Part shown: in pieces, positions 36,733 to 47,584 of the stretch | Layout of the letters: each line of letters begins with the position of its first letter | How positions within the stretch are numbered: the first letter of the stretch is position 1 | Assembly (NCBI GenBank): GCA_917880885.1 | Contig: OU862909.1 | Span: forward strand, 32,672,405-32,736,404 | Direction: 5' to 3' | From: Limnephilus marmoratus | Taxonomy: Eukaryota; Arthropoda; Insecta; Trichoptera; Limnephilidae | Length of the DNA stretch: 64,000 nt | Notes under the pieces: model-generated | Databases searched by the model: none | Told to the model about the DNA's origin: nothing | The model's input: the letters and a program-made list of their open reading frames with translations, nothing else | Made by a program: the position numbers and the translations under genes

Positions 36733-37035
36733 ATAACGTTAGAAGTAAAAGTTCTGCGCAGTTAAGTTATTCCGTGCTGCAGTTTGCTCTGATGACAGTC
36801 AACCACCAATAAGAAATGCCATAAAAAAATGACGATGAAGAAGATTGAAAACATTGCATTTCATGTAAAAAAAAAAAACAACTTAAACCAAAAACGGAAC
36901 ATATTCTGAAAAAGCAGTATTTCTTTCTTCGTTTCTTAACCCCATGATCCGATTTAAATTCACTCGCGAATCTTTCTAATATTAGATTCAGAAAGTAAGC
37001 AAGTAAGCAATAATGTGGGGGTGACTGGTCTAGAC

Positions 37036-37140
37036 CAGTGGCGCGCTATGGGGGCGGCGGGGGAGGGAATCGCCGATAAATTGGCCCAATCCTAATTCCC
37101 TGTATCGCAGTTTATCTCCCGGGCACCTGGCGCGCCACTG
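37036..37140. mobile_element. 105-bp MITE with CAGTGGCGCGC ends
   Basis: CAGTGGCGCGC at the left is mirrored by GCGCGCCACTG at the right (11-bp perfect inverted repeat), with a GC-rich interior. CAGTGGC ends are reminiscent of hAT elements, but I find no 8-bp duplication at the flanks. The class is tentative. Confidence 0.5.
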
Positions 37141-37554
37141 AGCATCTTGGATTTATGGCCCCACACATATCATCGCCGGGCGCCACTGCAATTCGAAGAT
37201 TCAACAACTATAGAGAATACGAATCTAAATGAAAGAGTGAGCGGGTGAAATTATTACAATCTGATATTACATTTTTAAGTTACAGATGATAAAGTTGGTA
37301 GTAATGTGAATGCCGTACAAGAGTCCCAAAAGCCCGAAATCACGGAGTGGGACTATAAATAATACAAATTGCAGTATGTTACGAAGCTGAACGAGTGGTG
37401 AGGGGTAGTAGATTGATAAAAAGAAGTTTAGAAGGTACCTACCTAGTTTTTCAGATCTGGTCACCAAAATCGGTCAAAAATCTATTGTAGAATTGCGACG
37501 CTGAATGGTGCTCATTAAGGCAATACTGAGAGTATCTACATTTATTTTAAACAG
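37141..37554. other. Unassigned DNA
   Basis: No gene or repeat recognised. Confidence 0.4.
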
Positions 37555-37605
37555 ATCACCCCAAATGGTTCGCTACGTTTGGTGACTTAGCAAGGCGCCC
37601 GGGTC

Positions 37606-37990
37606 GCGTATTTACAAAACCTATACCGATTCAGTCGCGGTAACGACAATTCACATTTTAAATATAACTGTATATTGGTTATTTTTTATCACATTGCAAA
37701 AACAAAAATTGTTCTAAAATCTAGATAAAATAATCTTTCTGATGTGTATATTAGAAATTAATAATTTTATTTCTAAATTTTTAAATTTGAATATTATTCC
37801 CATATATTGTAAATACACCTCTATATTGATAATTTTTTATCACTTTGCAAAAACAAAAATTGTTCCAAAATCTAGATAAAATAATCTTTCCAATGTGTAT
37901 ATTAGAAATTAATAATTTTATTTCTAAATATTTAAATTTTGATATTGAAAATTTAAAGCGACTGAAACGCGGTAGGGATTGTAAATACGC
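37606..37990. mobile_element. MITE M1, 385 bp, 9-bp target duplication
   Basis: Starts GCGTATTTACAAAACC and ends GGGATTGTAAATACGC. The ends pair over GCGTATTTACAA and again at TTCAGTCGC. It is flanked by perfect 9-bp direct repeats GCCCGGGTC (37597-37605 and 37991-37999). The interior is a tandem pair of about 120-bp halves ('gataaaataatctttc', 'atgtgtatattagaaattaa'). Nine-base duplications fit Mutator-like or Merlin-type transposases; the superfamily is not settled. Confidence 0.8.
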
Positions 37991-38057
37991 GCCCGGGTCC
38001 AGGGAAAGCAGGCCTCTCGGAAAATCGCCTTGCACCGCAGTGGGAAGGTTAGATTCG

Positions 38058-38244
38058 GTTACTGGATAACTCAGAATCACGCAATTTTAACACCTTATTC
38101 ACAACGTCGTTAAAGGTAATGCAAAAAAGTATTAAAACTTGGTTAAATAGATAACTTTGGCTCTTTTCAATTTTATTTTCATAACTTTTAATGACTTTTC
38201 AAAGGGGTGTTGAAATTGCATGATTCTGAATCGTCATGGAACCA
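38058..38244. mobile_element. MITE M2 short form, 8-bp target duplication
   Basis: 187 bp flanked by TAGATTCG at 38050-38057 and 38245-38252. The ends pair through TCAGAATCACGCAATTTTAA and its near mirror 'ttgaaattgcatgattctga'. Eight-base duplications suit hAT-type transposition. The related long form is at 36095. Confidence 0.7.
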
Positions 38245-38429
38245 TAGATTCGTAAGTCCGTCACTCCTGAACACACTGACCCCCAAATTCCTACCCACAC
38301 ATCATATCTTTTTCCTTCCCAGAACTTCCTTTTCTAAAAAGACCCTTCACACAGCATTCTCAAAGATCACACAGGCCCTGAGAGGAATTATTTTATTCAG
38401 GGCCTCCTGTGTGGAGCTAACGTAAAAAA

Positions 38430-38972
38430 TCGGTTAGCTTTGTGAATTAAGATTTACAAACATGTTTTCTAAACAATTTCTCCCACAACATACCCTCTAT
38501 AGATATTTCATCACTGAGAGGGTCGAATACGCTTTTTAATCCTTGACATGTCAATTATTGGCCACTCCCACACATACGCGATATCGAAGACTAAAAGTAA
38601 AAAAGCTAAAACAAAAGTCGTGCATCTTATTACGAAGTAGTCGTTTTCGCACCTTTCAATTAGGAGCTTCTACGACGTCTTTTCGACGTTCAATTAAAAC
38701 TTACTCAGCTCATTTAAAGCGGTAATGAAATAACGAACCAAAAAAATTTATGAATTATTTTCTATAAACAACATTTTTTCACTCTTAAGCCTTATTTGAC
38801 ACGTGTAATGATTTAACTGTACAGTTTATCTTTTAAAGTTTAATTTAGTCTAAAACGATTGCGTTTTCTGAAGGTTTAGATTTAGACGAAAGAAGATTTT
38901 TTTTAACCTTAAGCAGAAACTATAATACTTCTTAAGCATAAACTATGATTCGATTTGATTTGGCTTTAAATT
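38430..38972. other. Unassigned DNA
   Basis: No gene; open frames here (for example at 38543) are short and featureless. Confidence 0.4.
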
Positions 38973-39538
38973 GGTGACTTAGCAGAGGTGTTCGGGTTCA
39001 TGGGGTGAGGTTTGTCGAGGTCTTAGCAGCGAATGCATTTTCCCACCTACTGCGTGGCGGACCCGAACGCGTATTTACAAAACCTATACCGATTCAGTCG
39101 CGGTAACGACAATTTACATTTTAAATATACCTCTACATTGGTTATTTTTTATCACATTGCAAATACAAAAATTGTTCTAAAATTTAGATAAAATAATCTT
39201 TCTGATGTGTATATTAGAAATTAATAATTTTATTTCTAAATATTTAAAGACCCGAACGGAAGACTGGTTGAGGGAGACCTAACCCAGACCTCTCCAGCCT
39301 GGCTCTCTCGACCCATCGCCTTGCACCGCAGGGAGAGAGATGTTTTCATGTGTTCGTCACTCCTTGACACATTGACTCCCAGAATCTTACCCACCCATTC
39401 CTTTTTCCTTCCCAGAACTTCCTCTCCTTCCTTTCCCTAAGAAGACCCTCTACACAGCTTTCCCGAACATGACAGCCCCGAGGGATTTTTTCTCGAAGGG
39501 CCTCCAGTGTGGAGCTAATTTGAAGTTAAAAAAAATAA
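38973..39538 (+). repeat. Retroposon family A, copy A5, split by M1
   Basis: Runs from 'ttggtgacttagcagaggtg' through 'catggggtgaggtttgtcga', is interrupted at 39069-39248, then continues 'aagactggttgagggagacc', 'ccatcgccttgcaccgcagg', 'cgtcactccttgacacattg' to 'gtgtggagctaatttg' and an A-rich tail at about 39527-39538. The LINE below begins directly at this tail. Confidence 0.75.
39069..39248. mobile_element. M1 copy lacking its right end, 9-bp duplication intact
   Basis: Begins GCGTATTTACAAAACC like the full M1, but stops at 'tctaaatatttaaa' without the inverted right end. It is still flanked by perfect 9-bp repeats GACCCGAAC (39060-39068, 39249-39257). Uninterrupted family-A copies at 1-178 and 23050 show the empty site. 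Confidence 0.75.
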
Positions 39539-41940
39539 ATATAATTTCACTACAGCACTAACTGTACTGAATAATTTCCCACATAGCCAACACAGGCCAG
39601 TCATGCTAAACATAGGTATACAGATTCCATTAATCTCCAGTAACCCGATGCGACGGTGGAATTTAAGACGGGCAAAATGGCGAGAGTTTTCGGAATATGT
39701 TGACAGGGTTGTGGATAACATACCATCAAAGCCGAATTTCTACGACCGATTTTCGAACCTTTTGTTTGTAGCTGCGAAGAAATTCATCCCTAGAGGTTAC
39801 AGAAAAGTGTATATCCCAACATGGAGCTCAGAAAGCAAACGCCTTCTAGCTGAATACGAGAGGAATAACGACCCAGACACTGCTTCTGATCTTCTCCAGT
39901 CTCTGGATGACGGGCGCATGAACAGGTGGAACGAACTAATGGAAGAAATGAGTTTCGAACACTCGAGCAGAAAAGCGTGGCAAACACTCAGGCGACTCGG
40001 AGCTGCAAATCAGCCAATTAAGACAACCCCCAAAGTGTCCCCAAATGCTGTTGCTCACCAACTACTCCGCAGTTCAAAAACGACAACAAGGTCTAACATA
40101 AGCCACCAGATCAAAAAATCTCTGAAAGCGGCGCGGCTAAAATGGCCGGTGAACCCTAACGATGTGGTCGCCGTTACAGCTGATGATGTAGACATCGCCC
40201 TCACTTCAACAAAAGCTGGGAAAGCAGCTGGATGTGACGGAGTTCTTCCAGACTTTTTGAAACATGCTGGGCCACGGACAAAGTTATGGATCGCAAAACT
40301 GTTTACTGAAATTTTTAAAACTGGAGTAATTCCAAATATCTGGAAAAAAACTAAAGTTATTGCGATCCTCAAACCCAACAAGCCACCAGAAGATCCAAAC
40401 AGCTATCGGCCCATCTCGCTTTTAAGTACCATGTATAAACTCCTAGAGCGAGTGGTGCTCCGCAGACTTACCCCAATTCTGGAGAAAGTGGTTCCACAAG
40501 AGCAAGCTGGCTTCAGACCAGGCCGTAACTGCTGTGACCAGGTGCTAGCTCTGACAACACACATCGAATCTGGATTCCAGAAACGGCTTAAGACTGCGGC
40601 AGCGTTCATTGATCTCTCTGCGGCTTACGACACGGTGTGGCACAAAGGCCTCCTTGTCAAGCTCTACGACACCATAGAGGATGGCAACACAGTACGACTT
40701 ATTGAGCAACTACTAACTGGCCGTACTTTCAGGGTTTTTCTAGGAGGGCTAAAAAGCAAAAAAATGCACCTGAATAATGGCCTTGCCCAAGGCTCAGTGC
40801 TGGCCCCATCACTCTTCAATATCTATACTCGAGATCTTCCTCACACTGAAGGCAGAAAATTTGCTTACGCAGATGACTTCGCCATCACAGTCCAAGCCAA
40901 AACCCTCAATGCAGCAGAAGAGATCCTTAATTCTGACCTCAAGGCTATGGAAGAATTTTTCCTCAATTGGCGACTAAAGCCAAATGGGTCGAAAACAGTT
41001 GTGACAGCTTTCCATCTCAGTAATTCACAAGCAAACGCAAAACTCTGTGTTCAGTTTGATGGAAAAAATATTTACCATGACCCCCATCCCCGCTATCTTG
41101 GAATAACTTTGGACAGGAGCCTGAATTACCGGAAACACATGGAAACAGTGGGCAAAAAAACCAGGACAAGACTAAACTTAGTCAATAAGCTGGCTGGTAC
41201 TAGCTGGGGATGCGACGCCAACACGCTCAGAACGGCATCCATTGCCCTGGTTTTCTCAGCAGCTGAATACTGTGCTCCAGTATGGGCCAGAAGCGCCCAC
41301 ACTTCCATGGTCGACGTTCAGCTTAATGCCACAATGCGAACCATCAGCGGAACCTTAAAATCGACTCCTCTTCCTTGGCTCCCCGTACTTGCAAATATAA
41401 CCCCGCCAAATATCAGGCGAGAGATTGCAACACTGAGGGAATACAAGAAGGCGCTGCAAAAAAGCGAAATACCCTTGCACGATGATGTCGTTTCTCACCC
41501 GGCATGCCGCTTAAAGTCTCGAAAACCCTTCTGGACGGAAGGAGAAAGACTCCTTCGAACACCTCTCACCCCAGAAGATAGGTGGAAGCTTGAGTGGCAA
41601 TCAGCTAACGTCAAAAACGCCGATCTCGTGCAAGACCCCACTGAGAGACAGCCTGGGTTCTCATTGCCTCGCAAACTCTGGACTGCCATCAATAGAATAA
41701 GGTGCTCCCATAGCCGTTGTGCTCACATGATGCATAGATGGGGCCTTAAAGAGTCGGCGACGTGTGAATGCGGTGCGGTGCAGACCACCGAACATGTAGT
41801 CAACGAATGCCCGCTCCATTCATTCCCCGGCGGGATTTATGAGGTCCACAGGGCAACGCCTGAGGCCCTAGACTGGCTCGCAGACCTAGATGTCCCCCTC
41901 TGACCCCCCACCATACGAAAGAAGAACTACAGCATTAGAA
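39535..41940 (+). mobile_element. 5'-truncated LINE insertion
   Basis: The element spans the reverse transcriptase frame plus a few bases of 3' sequence ('accatacgaaagaagaacta'). The 5' truncation within the endonuclease domain is the normal outcome of target-primed reverse transcription. No poly-A tail is evident, and the 3' boundary is uncertain because degenerate repeats follow. Confidence 0.65.
39603..41903 (+). CDS. LINE reverse transcriptase, 5'-truncated element
   Basis: A 766-codon open frame encodes the polyprotein part of a non-LTR retrotransposon, which reverse-transcribes its own RNA at a nicked chromosomal target. Visible motifs: RT block around residues 257-282 (NSYRPISLL), QAGFRPGRNC at 301-310, the first catalytic motif FIDLSAAYDTVW at 335-346, GLAQGSVLAPSLFN at 393-406, the YADD active site at 422-425, and a C-terminal CECG...H...CP zinc-knuckle-like motif from about 721. 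The first Met is not the true start: the frame continues upstream to about 39540 with PHSQHRPV, the tail of an apurinic-type endonuclease domain, so the N-terminus and most of the endonuclease are missing. The motif set suits the jockey/CR1/Rex group; the clade is not certain. The open frame without stops implies a fairly young insertion. It lies directly behind the A-rich tail of retroposon A5. Confidence 0.9.
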   Translation: MLNIGIQIPLISSNPMRRWNLRRAKWREFSEYVDRVVDNIPSKPNFYDRFSNLLFVAAKKFIPRGYRKVYIPTWSSESKRLLAEYERNNDPDTASDLLQSLDDGRMNRWNELMEEMSFEHSSRKAWQTLRRLGAANQPIKTTPKVSPNAVAHQLLRSSKTTTRSNISHQIKKSLKAARLKWPVNPNDVVAVTADDVDIALTSTKAGKAAGCDGVLPDFLKHAGPRTKLWIAKLFTEIFKTGVIPNIWKKTKVIAILKPNKPPEDPNSYRPISLLSTMYKLLERVVLRRLTPILEKVVPQEQAGFRPGRNCCDQVLALTTHIESGFQKRLKTAAAFIDLSAAYDTVWHKGLLVKLYDTIEDGNTVRLIEQLLTGRTFRVFLGGLKSKKMHLNNGLAQGSVLAPSLFNIYTRDLPHTEGRKFAYADDFAITVQAKTLNAAEEILNSDLKAMEEFFLNWRLKPNGSKTVVTAFHLSNSQANAKLCVQFDGKNIYHDPHPRYLGITLDRSLNYRKHMETVGKKTRTRLNLVNKLAGTSWGCDANTLRTASIALVFSAAEYCAPVWARSAHTSMVDVQLNATMRTISGTLKSTPLPWLPVLANITPPNIRREIATLREYKKALQKSEIPLHDDVVSHPACRLKSRKPFWTEGERLLRTPLTPEDRWKLEWQSANVKNADLVQDPTERQPGFSLPRKLWTAINRIRCSHSRCAHMMHRWGLKESATCECGAVQTTEHVVNECPLHSFPGGIYEVHRATPEALDWLADLDVPL

Positions 41941-41944
41941 CATT

Positions 41945-42195
41945 AAAAAATATGCTATGGTTTGAGGTAAACGTGCAGATGAATTATTAGACTGTGAAAT
42001 TTCACTGCACAAATTAAGTAGGTATTTACTACAAAAGAATGCTTTGTAGTTTGTGGTAAGCGTGTGAATGAATTACTAAATAGGTATTTTACCAAAGCAC
42101 CATAGTTGGTAGGTACTAGTAAAATACTGTGGAGTTTGTGGTAAGCGTGCTGTATAAAATTACTAAACTATGTAATTTTACTACAGCACACACAA
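41945..42195 (+). repeat. Degenerate tandem repeat after the LINE
   Basis: Three imperfect copies of 'gtttgtggtaagcgtgtgaa' followed by 'ttactaaa' and 'taggtattttac' occur near 41960, 42050 and 42135. The last ends in an inverted 'taaaattactaaactatgta'-'attttacta' pair. It could be the LINE 3' UTR or pre-existing DNA. Confidence 0.45.
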
Positions 42196-44159
42196 AATGG
42201 CTAAATTGTTCGCTTTTCGGAACAACTCATATAGGTCTCATAGAAATCTTTTGCCTCCCTTACTATCATAGTGAGAAATATGATATAAACGGTGTTAGAA
42301 GAAGAAAAAATATAAAAGTCAATCACAAATGAAGTAAAATGTATACCTTTATGAAAAAAAATTATATAATTTTGGGATTTTCTTTAATTATTTTTACCTG
42401 GAAAGACAACAAAATAGGTGACAATAACGTTTATAATATGTTAGTCTAATAAAAATTATGCATCTATGTGTTTTTATCTTTTTTCGTTATCAGTAATTTT
42501 AGTTAAAAAACGTAAAGTTAGCGTTTTTTTTTTTGTTTGCTTGCAAAAATTTTGTTTAACAAATTATTTTAGTTTATTTTGATTTAAAAAATTTTAAAGG
42601 GTATTTTATCACCATTCAAAAACGGTTTTCAGTTTTCGGAAACGTTTAGGAATATTCATTTACTTGGATTTTATTGCAAAGCAGAAGTATTTTGAACCGC
42701 TAACAAAATGTGGTCGAGGTTAAGGTGAACGTGAGATTGAATTACAAATTTGTCTTCATCAATACATTTCTGCAAGTGTTTACACGGATACAAGTGATGC
42801 ACCGATGAGGTGGCCACGGGGGGTGGTTCGAATTGGAGGTACGTTAAGATAGGGGGGGCAGTTTCGGATAGGGGGCATGTCAGAGTGGGGTGGGGTGACT
42901 TAGTACGCACCTCACGTAAACAGTTTGACACGCGTAGAAAATCGTGTCATCTTATGTACTGGTACCGAATAAGGTTGACACGAATTCACTGCTCACGAAG
43001 TTTACCGTTGCAAAAACACAACGACTAACGAAACAAAGGTATGTATAACGGTTAGAAATTGTCTGGAAGGTAGGATAAACACATTGCAGCAGGATAATGG
43101 TGTCACTTATCCAATTTCCACTTTCCACTTTGCACCAATTAACAGTTGTAATTTTGAAGATTTTCACGAAACTCAAGATACTGATCATAGAACGCTGTTT
43201 TCACTTTGAAGACTGTCAAGGCACTGAACTTGCGACTTCACAGATGTAGGTAGGGACTAGGTGTGGATAGGAATCAGGATAATGACAGAAATAATTCTTA
43301 ACAATAACAATCTGAAATGGATAAAAAAAAATTAAATTACGAATTGGGGAATGTTACATTTAAAAACATTACAATATTAAAGTTTCCGACAGAGCATTAC
43401 AATACTTCATTCCTTTGTATAGAAATTTATTTGTATACACGTTTTGTCATTTTTCGGTAGTCTGATTTTTTTTTAGCACGTCCTCTGTTATGTCACTGAA
43501 TGTTGTACTTAATTGTTGTACTTAATTTTTTGAAAAGTATTGCGGTAACGGGTTGTTTATTGTATTATGTGTGCATGTAATCGCGTTCAAGGTCAGCATG
43601 TGTTTCATTTTTAGCCAATTTAGTTCCTTTAACATTTTATTTACTTTTGAAAATCTATTTGAAAAAGTATTATTCTCATTGGCCTATTTTAGAGAATATG
43701 TAACTTATTTGGTTCTCTGTCGTTATACAAGAAAAGAATCGTTGAACAGTAGTTAAAATTTTGGTCAATAATGGAATAGCACACAGTGATTGAAGTTATT
43801 CTGGATTTTTTTTTCCAAATTCATCCCAAAAAAGAGACCTACCTCCCAATTTTCTTTTGAGTAAACTTAGCATGCTTGTTATCGCCAGTGGTGAAAGCAA
43901 CGCGCCTGCACTCTGGCAGTAGAACGGCGAACCAAACGTAAATGATGTTCTCCCCTTTACCTCCATTTTGGAAAAAGATAAACATATCAAAATTTATAAT
44001 ACATGTAAGATTATAGGTATTTCACTGTTAGAAATTTAATAGTCCCCTTTTGGAAAAGAACCGTGTCATTCTGATAGGAAGCGTGGTGTCAGACAAACTT
44101 CAATCCGTACAGAGCACATGCATCTTTTCCCTCTTGTCCTACTCGGGTCGGAGCCCCAT
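42196..44159. other. Unassigned DNA
   Basis: AT-rich with one G-rich piece at 42805-42905 (several G runs, 'gatagggggggcag'). No supported gene, RNA or repeat. Confidence 0.4.
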
Positions 44160-44650
44160 CGAATTTAAATCCGAACGTACCTAATTAGTTCCCGCGTTAA
44201 CTTCGTCCTGTAAGACATCCGAAAACGTCTTTGATAACTCATTACGATAATAACAAACACATGTCTGGAGTTCCAGATCGCTCTTCCCCGCCAATCAGAG
44301 CGCTCCTTCATGCGGGCCCGGCCAATGGCAGCCCTCCACCGGCCTCCAATTATTCCCATAATCAATCACCGGCGGGTAAAGCCGGAAATAATTAATTTTA
44401 AACGTGCCCTCTGTAACATCATTACGGACACAACCGTCCTGACCCCAAAGCAATTAGTCAAATAGATCAGGTGAGGCGGCTCCTGTGAAAGACTTCCCGA
44501 AACTAATCTAATTTTCCCGTACCTTCTGGACTCTACCACGCGGGCTATTTTTTCATATTATAATATGGTCTCTCTTGCCTTCTTCTGCGCTCCGGGCTGT
44601 CGAAATTATCTGGAAATAAATATCTATGTTAACGTCACGCAAATTTATGG
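44160..44650. promoter_or_regulatory. GC-balanced block with paired CCAAT boxes
   Basis: GCCAATCAGAGCG at about 44289 and GGCCAATGGCAGC at about 44319 lie 30 bp apart. They are followed by 'ggaaataattaattttaaac' and further GC-balanced sequence to 44620. There is no repeat match in the window. Two CCAAT boxes plus TAATTA would fit a promoter or enhancer, but no gene start is recognised. Confidence 0.3.
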
Positions 44651-45884
44651 AGATACGAGAACTGAATTGCGAGTAAGTAAATTAAAAAGATTGAAATACA
44701 TTTAAAATTAAGTTTTAAACTTTGTAATTAGACTAATTAGTAATTATTACTAAATAATAACATTCAATAATTGAAGACACTTAGTCGGACGATGTATGAA
44801 TTTAAATGAAACAAAGACATGTTTAAATGTAAAGTTTTTAGCCTGGAGAAGAGTCAAAGGAAGTTTAATAATAGATATTATATATGATCTTCACGGGCAA
44901 AATGCGTTTAATTTGTGTAAAAATGGCAATATTGAGATAGGTCTTTTTGTACCTATGTATGTCATTAATATAATGTACCATAATTACCCAAAGATTATTT
45001 CTTATTATTGTTCAATTTAAAAAGAAAGCTTGAAAGAATTCTGCGGAGAGTTGCCATATTTTAAGTGCAGACCTTCGCCGAACTACTACCAAACTGCACG
45101 GACTGTCAAAGCTATTGGCAAAGCCAATGAAAGTTATGCATTTGTTGTGTATGTATAAACAAAGGCAGTGCCGCCATGCATAGACGTGATTTGCAGTGGG
45201 TGAAAGATGTTCGCGACACTAATTGTTCGCGCGGTTTCATACCAATAATGGTTTATGGCCCATCTCTCTTGTTTCTGTTACTTATGGTTGACACAAAGTA
45301 AGCCGGAACCATCGAAGCCTCGGAGCAGTAATTGAATTAGCACGCAGCGACGATCACCCTTGATGAAGATAGCCACAACAACGACAACAATGACAGCAAT
45401 GTTCAGCAATTACAATAACAAAGTAATACAGCAGTATTCAGCAATTATAATAACAAAGTAATACAAAGCGAGTGTCTGGGCTAAATATCCTTAGGGAGCC
45501 CCTGGAGGACTTTAGACTTTTGGGCCAGATTCCTGGGACCGCTGACAACCATTCAAACGGCTCCACTCGAGGCACAAAGTGAAGTGAGTCCCAAATTAAT
45601 GAGACAGACTGTTGTGATAAAAAGGAAAAAAATAATGACGCATGAAAATTAATGAGGTCCTCCTCACCGCAGCCTTGTTCTTGGGAGGAAAACTTTTCGG
45701 GTTTAGGACGAAAGACGAGGTCCGGCCGGTCGAGAAAGCTCTTGCTTCGAGCGCGTTGATATTTTGCATACGAACGACGAATATCTTTCTTCTTGTGAAT
45801 TTAATTTCTTGTTTTGATTCCAAAAGTAAAAGAATATCATTTTAGTAAGTTTGTTGTGCAAAAATTCGAACTAATTGATGTATT
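44651..45884. other. Unassigned DNA
   Basis: Near 45405-45475 a 35-bp unit ('cagcaattacaataacaaag') is tandemly duplicated. The segment 45650-45790 is GC-balanced and open in two frames, but no protein is recognised. Confidence 0.35.
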
Positions 45885-46045
45885 TCATATAAATAAATAT
45901 AATATGGCATGGCACGATCAAGTGAATCAGACACCTGAGTAGGGTCATGCCAAGAGTCAGAATAATAGAAGAGTATGAATGCGAATAAGGCAAATAGTGT
46001 GTTCCAAGACCGAGTTGTATGTGGTCCGTCCGTTAAATATAATAT
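45885..46045 (+). repeat. LINE fragment (family L), 3' end
   Basis: 'atggcacgatcaagtgaatc' and 'gtgttccaagaccgagttgt' match the LINE pieces at 48200 and 48840. The reading frame is broken, so it is a decayed 3' end. Confidence 0.55.
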
Positions 46046-46904
46046 CCAACATACCAACATTAACAACCTGTAGTATTTTTATTATTTAATATATATATAC
46101 AATGTACATTTATATGAAATAATAATTTAAGTACGTGTTTAAATATTTTAATACCACTCTTCCATGGAAGCATTAGCTTGTGTCTGGAAGAGTAGTGTAC
46201 ATTTTTTAATGCTGTATTATAAATTACAATGTGAAGGTAAAAAACAATAAGTTGTAAGTTTGGTGTTATGTAATTATAAGTATCTACTATCAAACAGTGT
46301 TATTGTGTATTTGAATAATGCATCTAGAAATATTGTTATTAAAAACCAAACAAAATTTAACTTTTTTGAAGAATGGTGAATCATACAGAAACTGAGTTAT
46401 AAATTATTCTCAATTTTAAATGAGTCGTTTTATTTTAGATTATCTTAAAAATATTTTTTACAGTGTTTATTAATCGGATTTTATCGATAATGTTTCTAAT
46501 TTCTTACGGTAGTTGATTGAAAAAAGTCTTCCTTGGTAAGAAAAATAATTTTGTGAAAAGGAAGTGTTTAGTTTTGGGCATGAAAAAATTGTATATTGGT
46601 ATAAAGTTTCAACAAGCCACTGAGTATCATCGTAAAAAGATTCAACCTTTCTCAAGCGAAACGTTGGTTGTTTCAAATGGAGTTAGTACTGTTTAATAAC
46701 TTTAGTAATATTTTGAAACAAATATCAGAATAGTCGGGTATTTCTCATACTACATTTTTCTGTTTTCCTTCCTCTCCCCAACCTTCTTCACAAGATTCCC
46801 AAAATAAGGACGCTATAAGTTCCACTGGATTCTGACAGACAATATGATAAGACCATTTTAGTGATTTAATGGTCGTAGTTTTTTTAATCTATAATATTTA
46901 AAGA
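46046..46904. other. AT-rich DNA, nothing identified
   Basis: No gene or repeat supported. Confidence 0.45.
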
Positions 46905-47130
46905 ATAATAATATTTGGCTAATTTATATTGCGCCGTTTTTGTGAAAAATCACCTCAAGAGCGCTGTAAAAATAAGTATTTAAAGGAATTAATATTACTG
47001 GCTTACAACTAAGATTTACAATTATAACTAGTGACTTATTTTACTGGCTTACAATTAAGATTTACAATTATAACTAGTGACTTACATCTAAAACTTATAG
47101 CTAGTGACTTGTGACTAAGGCATATAAATG
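46905..47130 (-). repeat. Dispersed repeat family D, copy 2
   Basis: Same order as at 34636: an AAT run, 'atatttggctaatttatatt', 'gcgccgtttttgtgaaaaat', 'cacctcaagagcgctgta', then tandem 'aagatttacaattataacta' units. Shorter than the 34.6-kb copy. Confidence 0.65.
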
Positions 47131-47584
47131 CAGTTTGTAGATTTTTATCTAGATTTTTATATGTAGATATTTATAGGGACAAATTGATAACAATAATATC
47201 TATATTTCCGATTTAGCAACATTTTAATATTCGGTAGGTTCTGTAGCTTTGCATAATATATTTCATTAGGAATCAATATTTATATGAGAAAAAAATTATA
47301 AGTGTGCGATTCACATGCGGTAGAAGTGAAACCTTCAGAAAAGTAAAGTAGACAAGAATGATGAGGCTACGAAGCACTGCACAAAGAGGAGACCAATTAT
47401 TCTATCTCATTCTCTCGCAGGCTTAATTCTATAGATGTATGAGTATGTCTCATTTTAGTGACGTTTTTTCGTTTCATTGATTTTCAAATCACAACGGTGC
47501 TAAAGAAGTTTTCACTTCAAAAATATTTTTCTTGTATTATAAAAATATTGATGCTATTCAACGGAAGAATCAAGATTCCGTTGA
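47131..47584. other. Unassigned DNA
   Basis: AT-rich and without features that I can name. Confidence 0.4.

Larger units (their letters stand above)
37555..38429 (+). repeat. Retroposon family A, copy A4, split by two MITEs
   Basis: Family-A sequence occurs in three pieces: 37555-37605 ('ggttcgctacgtttggtgac'), 37991-38057 ('atcgccttgcaccgcag') and 38245-38429 ('cgtcactcctgaacacactg' to 'cctcctgtgtggagctaacg' plus an A run). Between them lie an M1 element and an M2 element, each with its own flanking duplication. The order of pieces agrees with intact copies. Confidence 0.75.

Noticed and set aside
37036..37140. Firm hAT assignment
   Set aside because: The CAGTGGC ends fit, but no 8-bp duplication is visible at the flanks, so it is left as an unclassified MITE.
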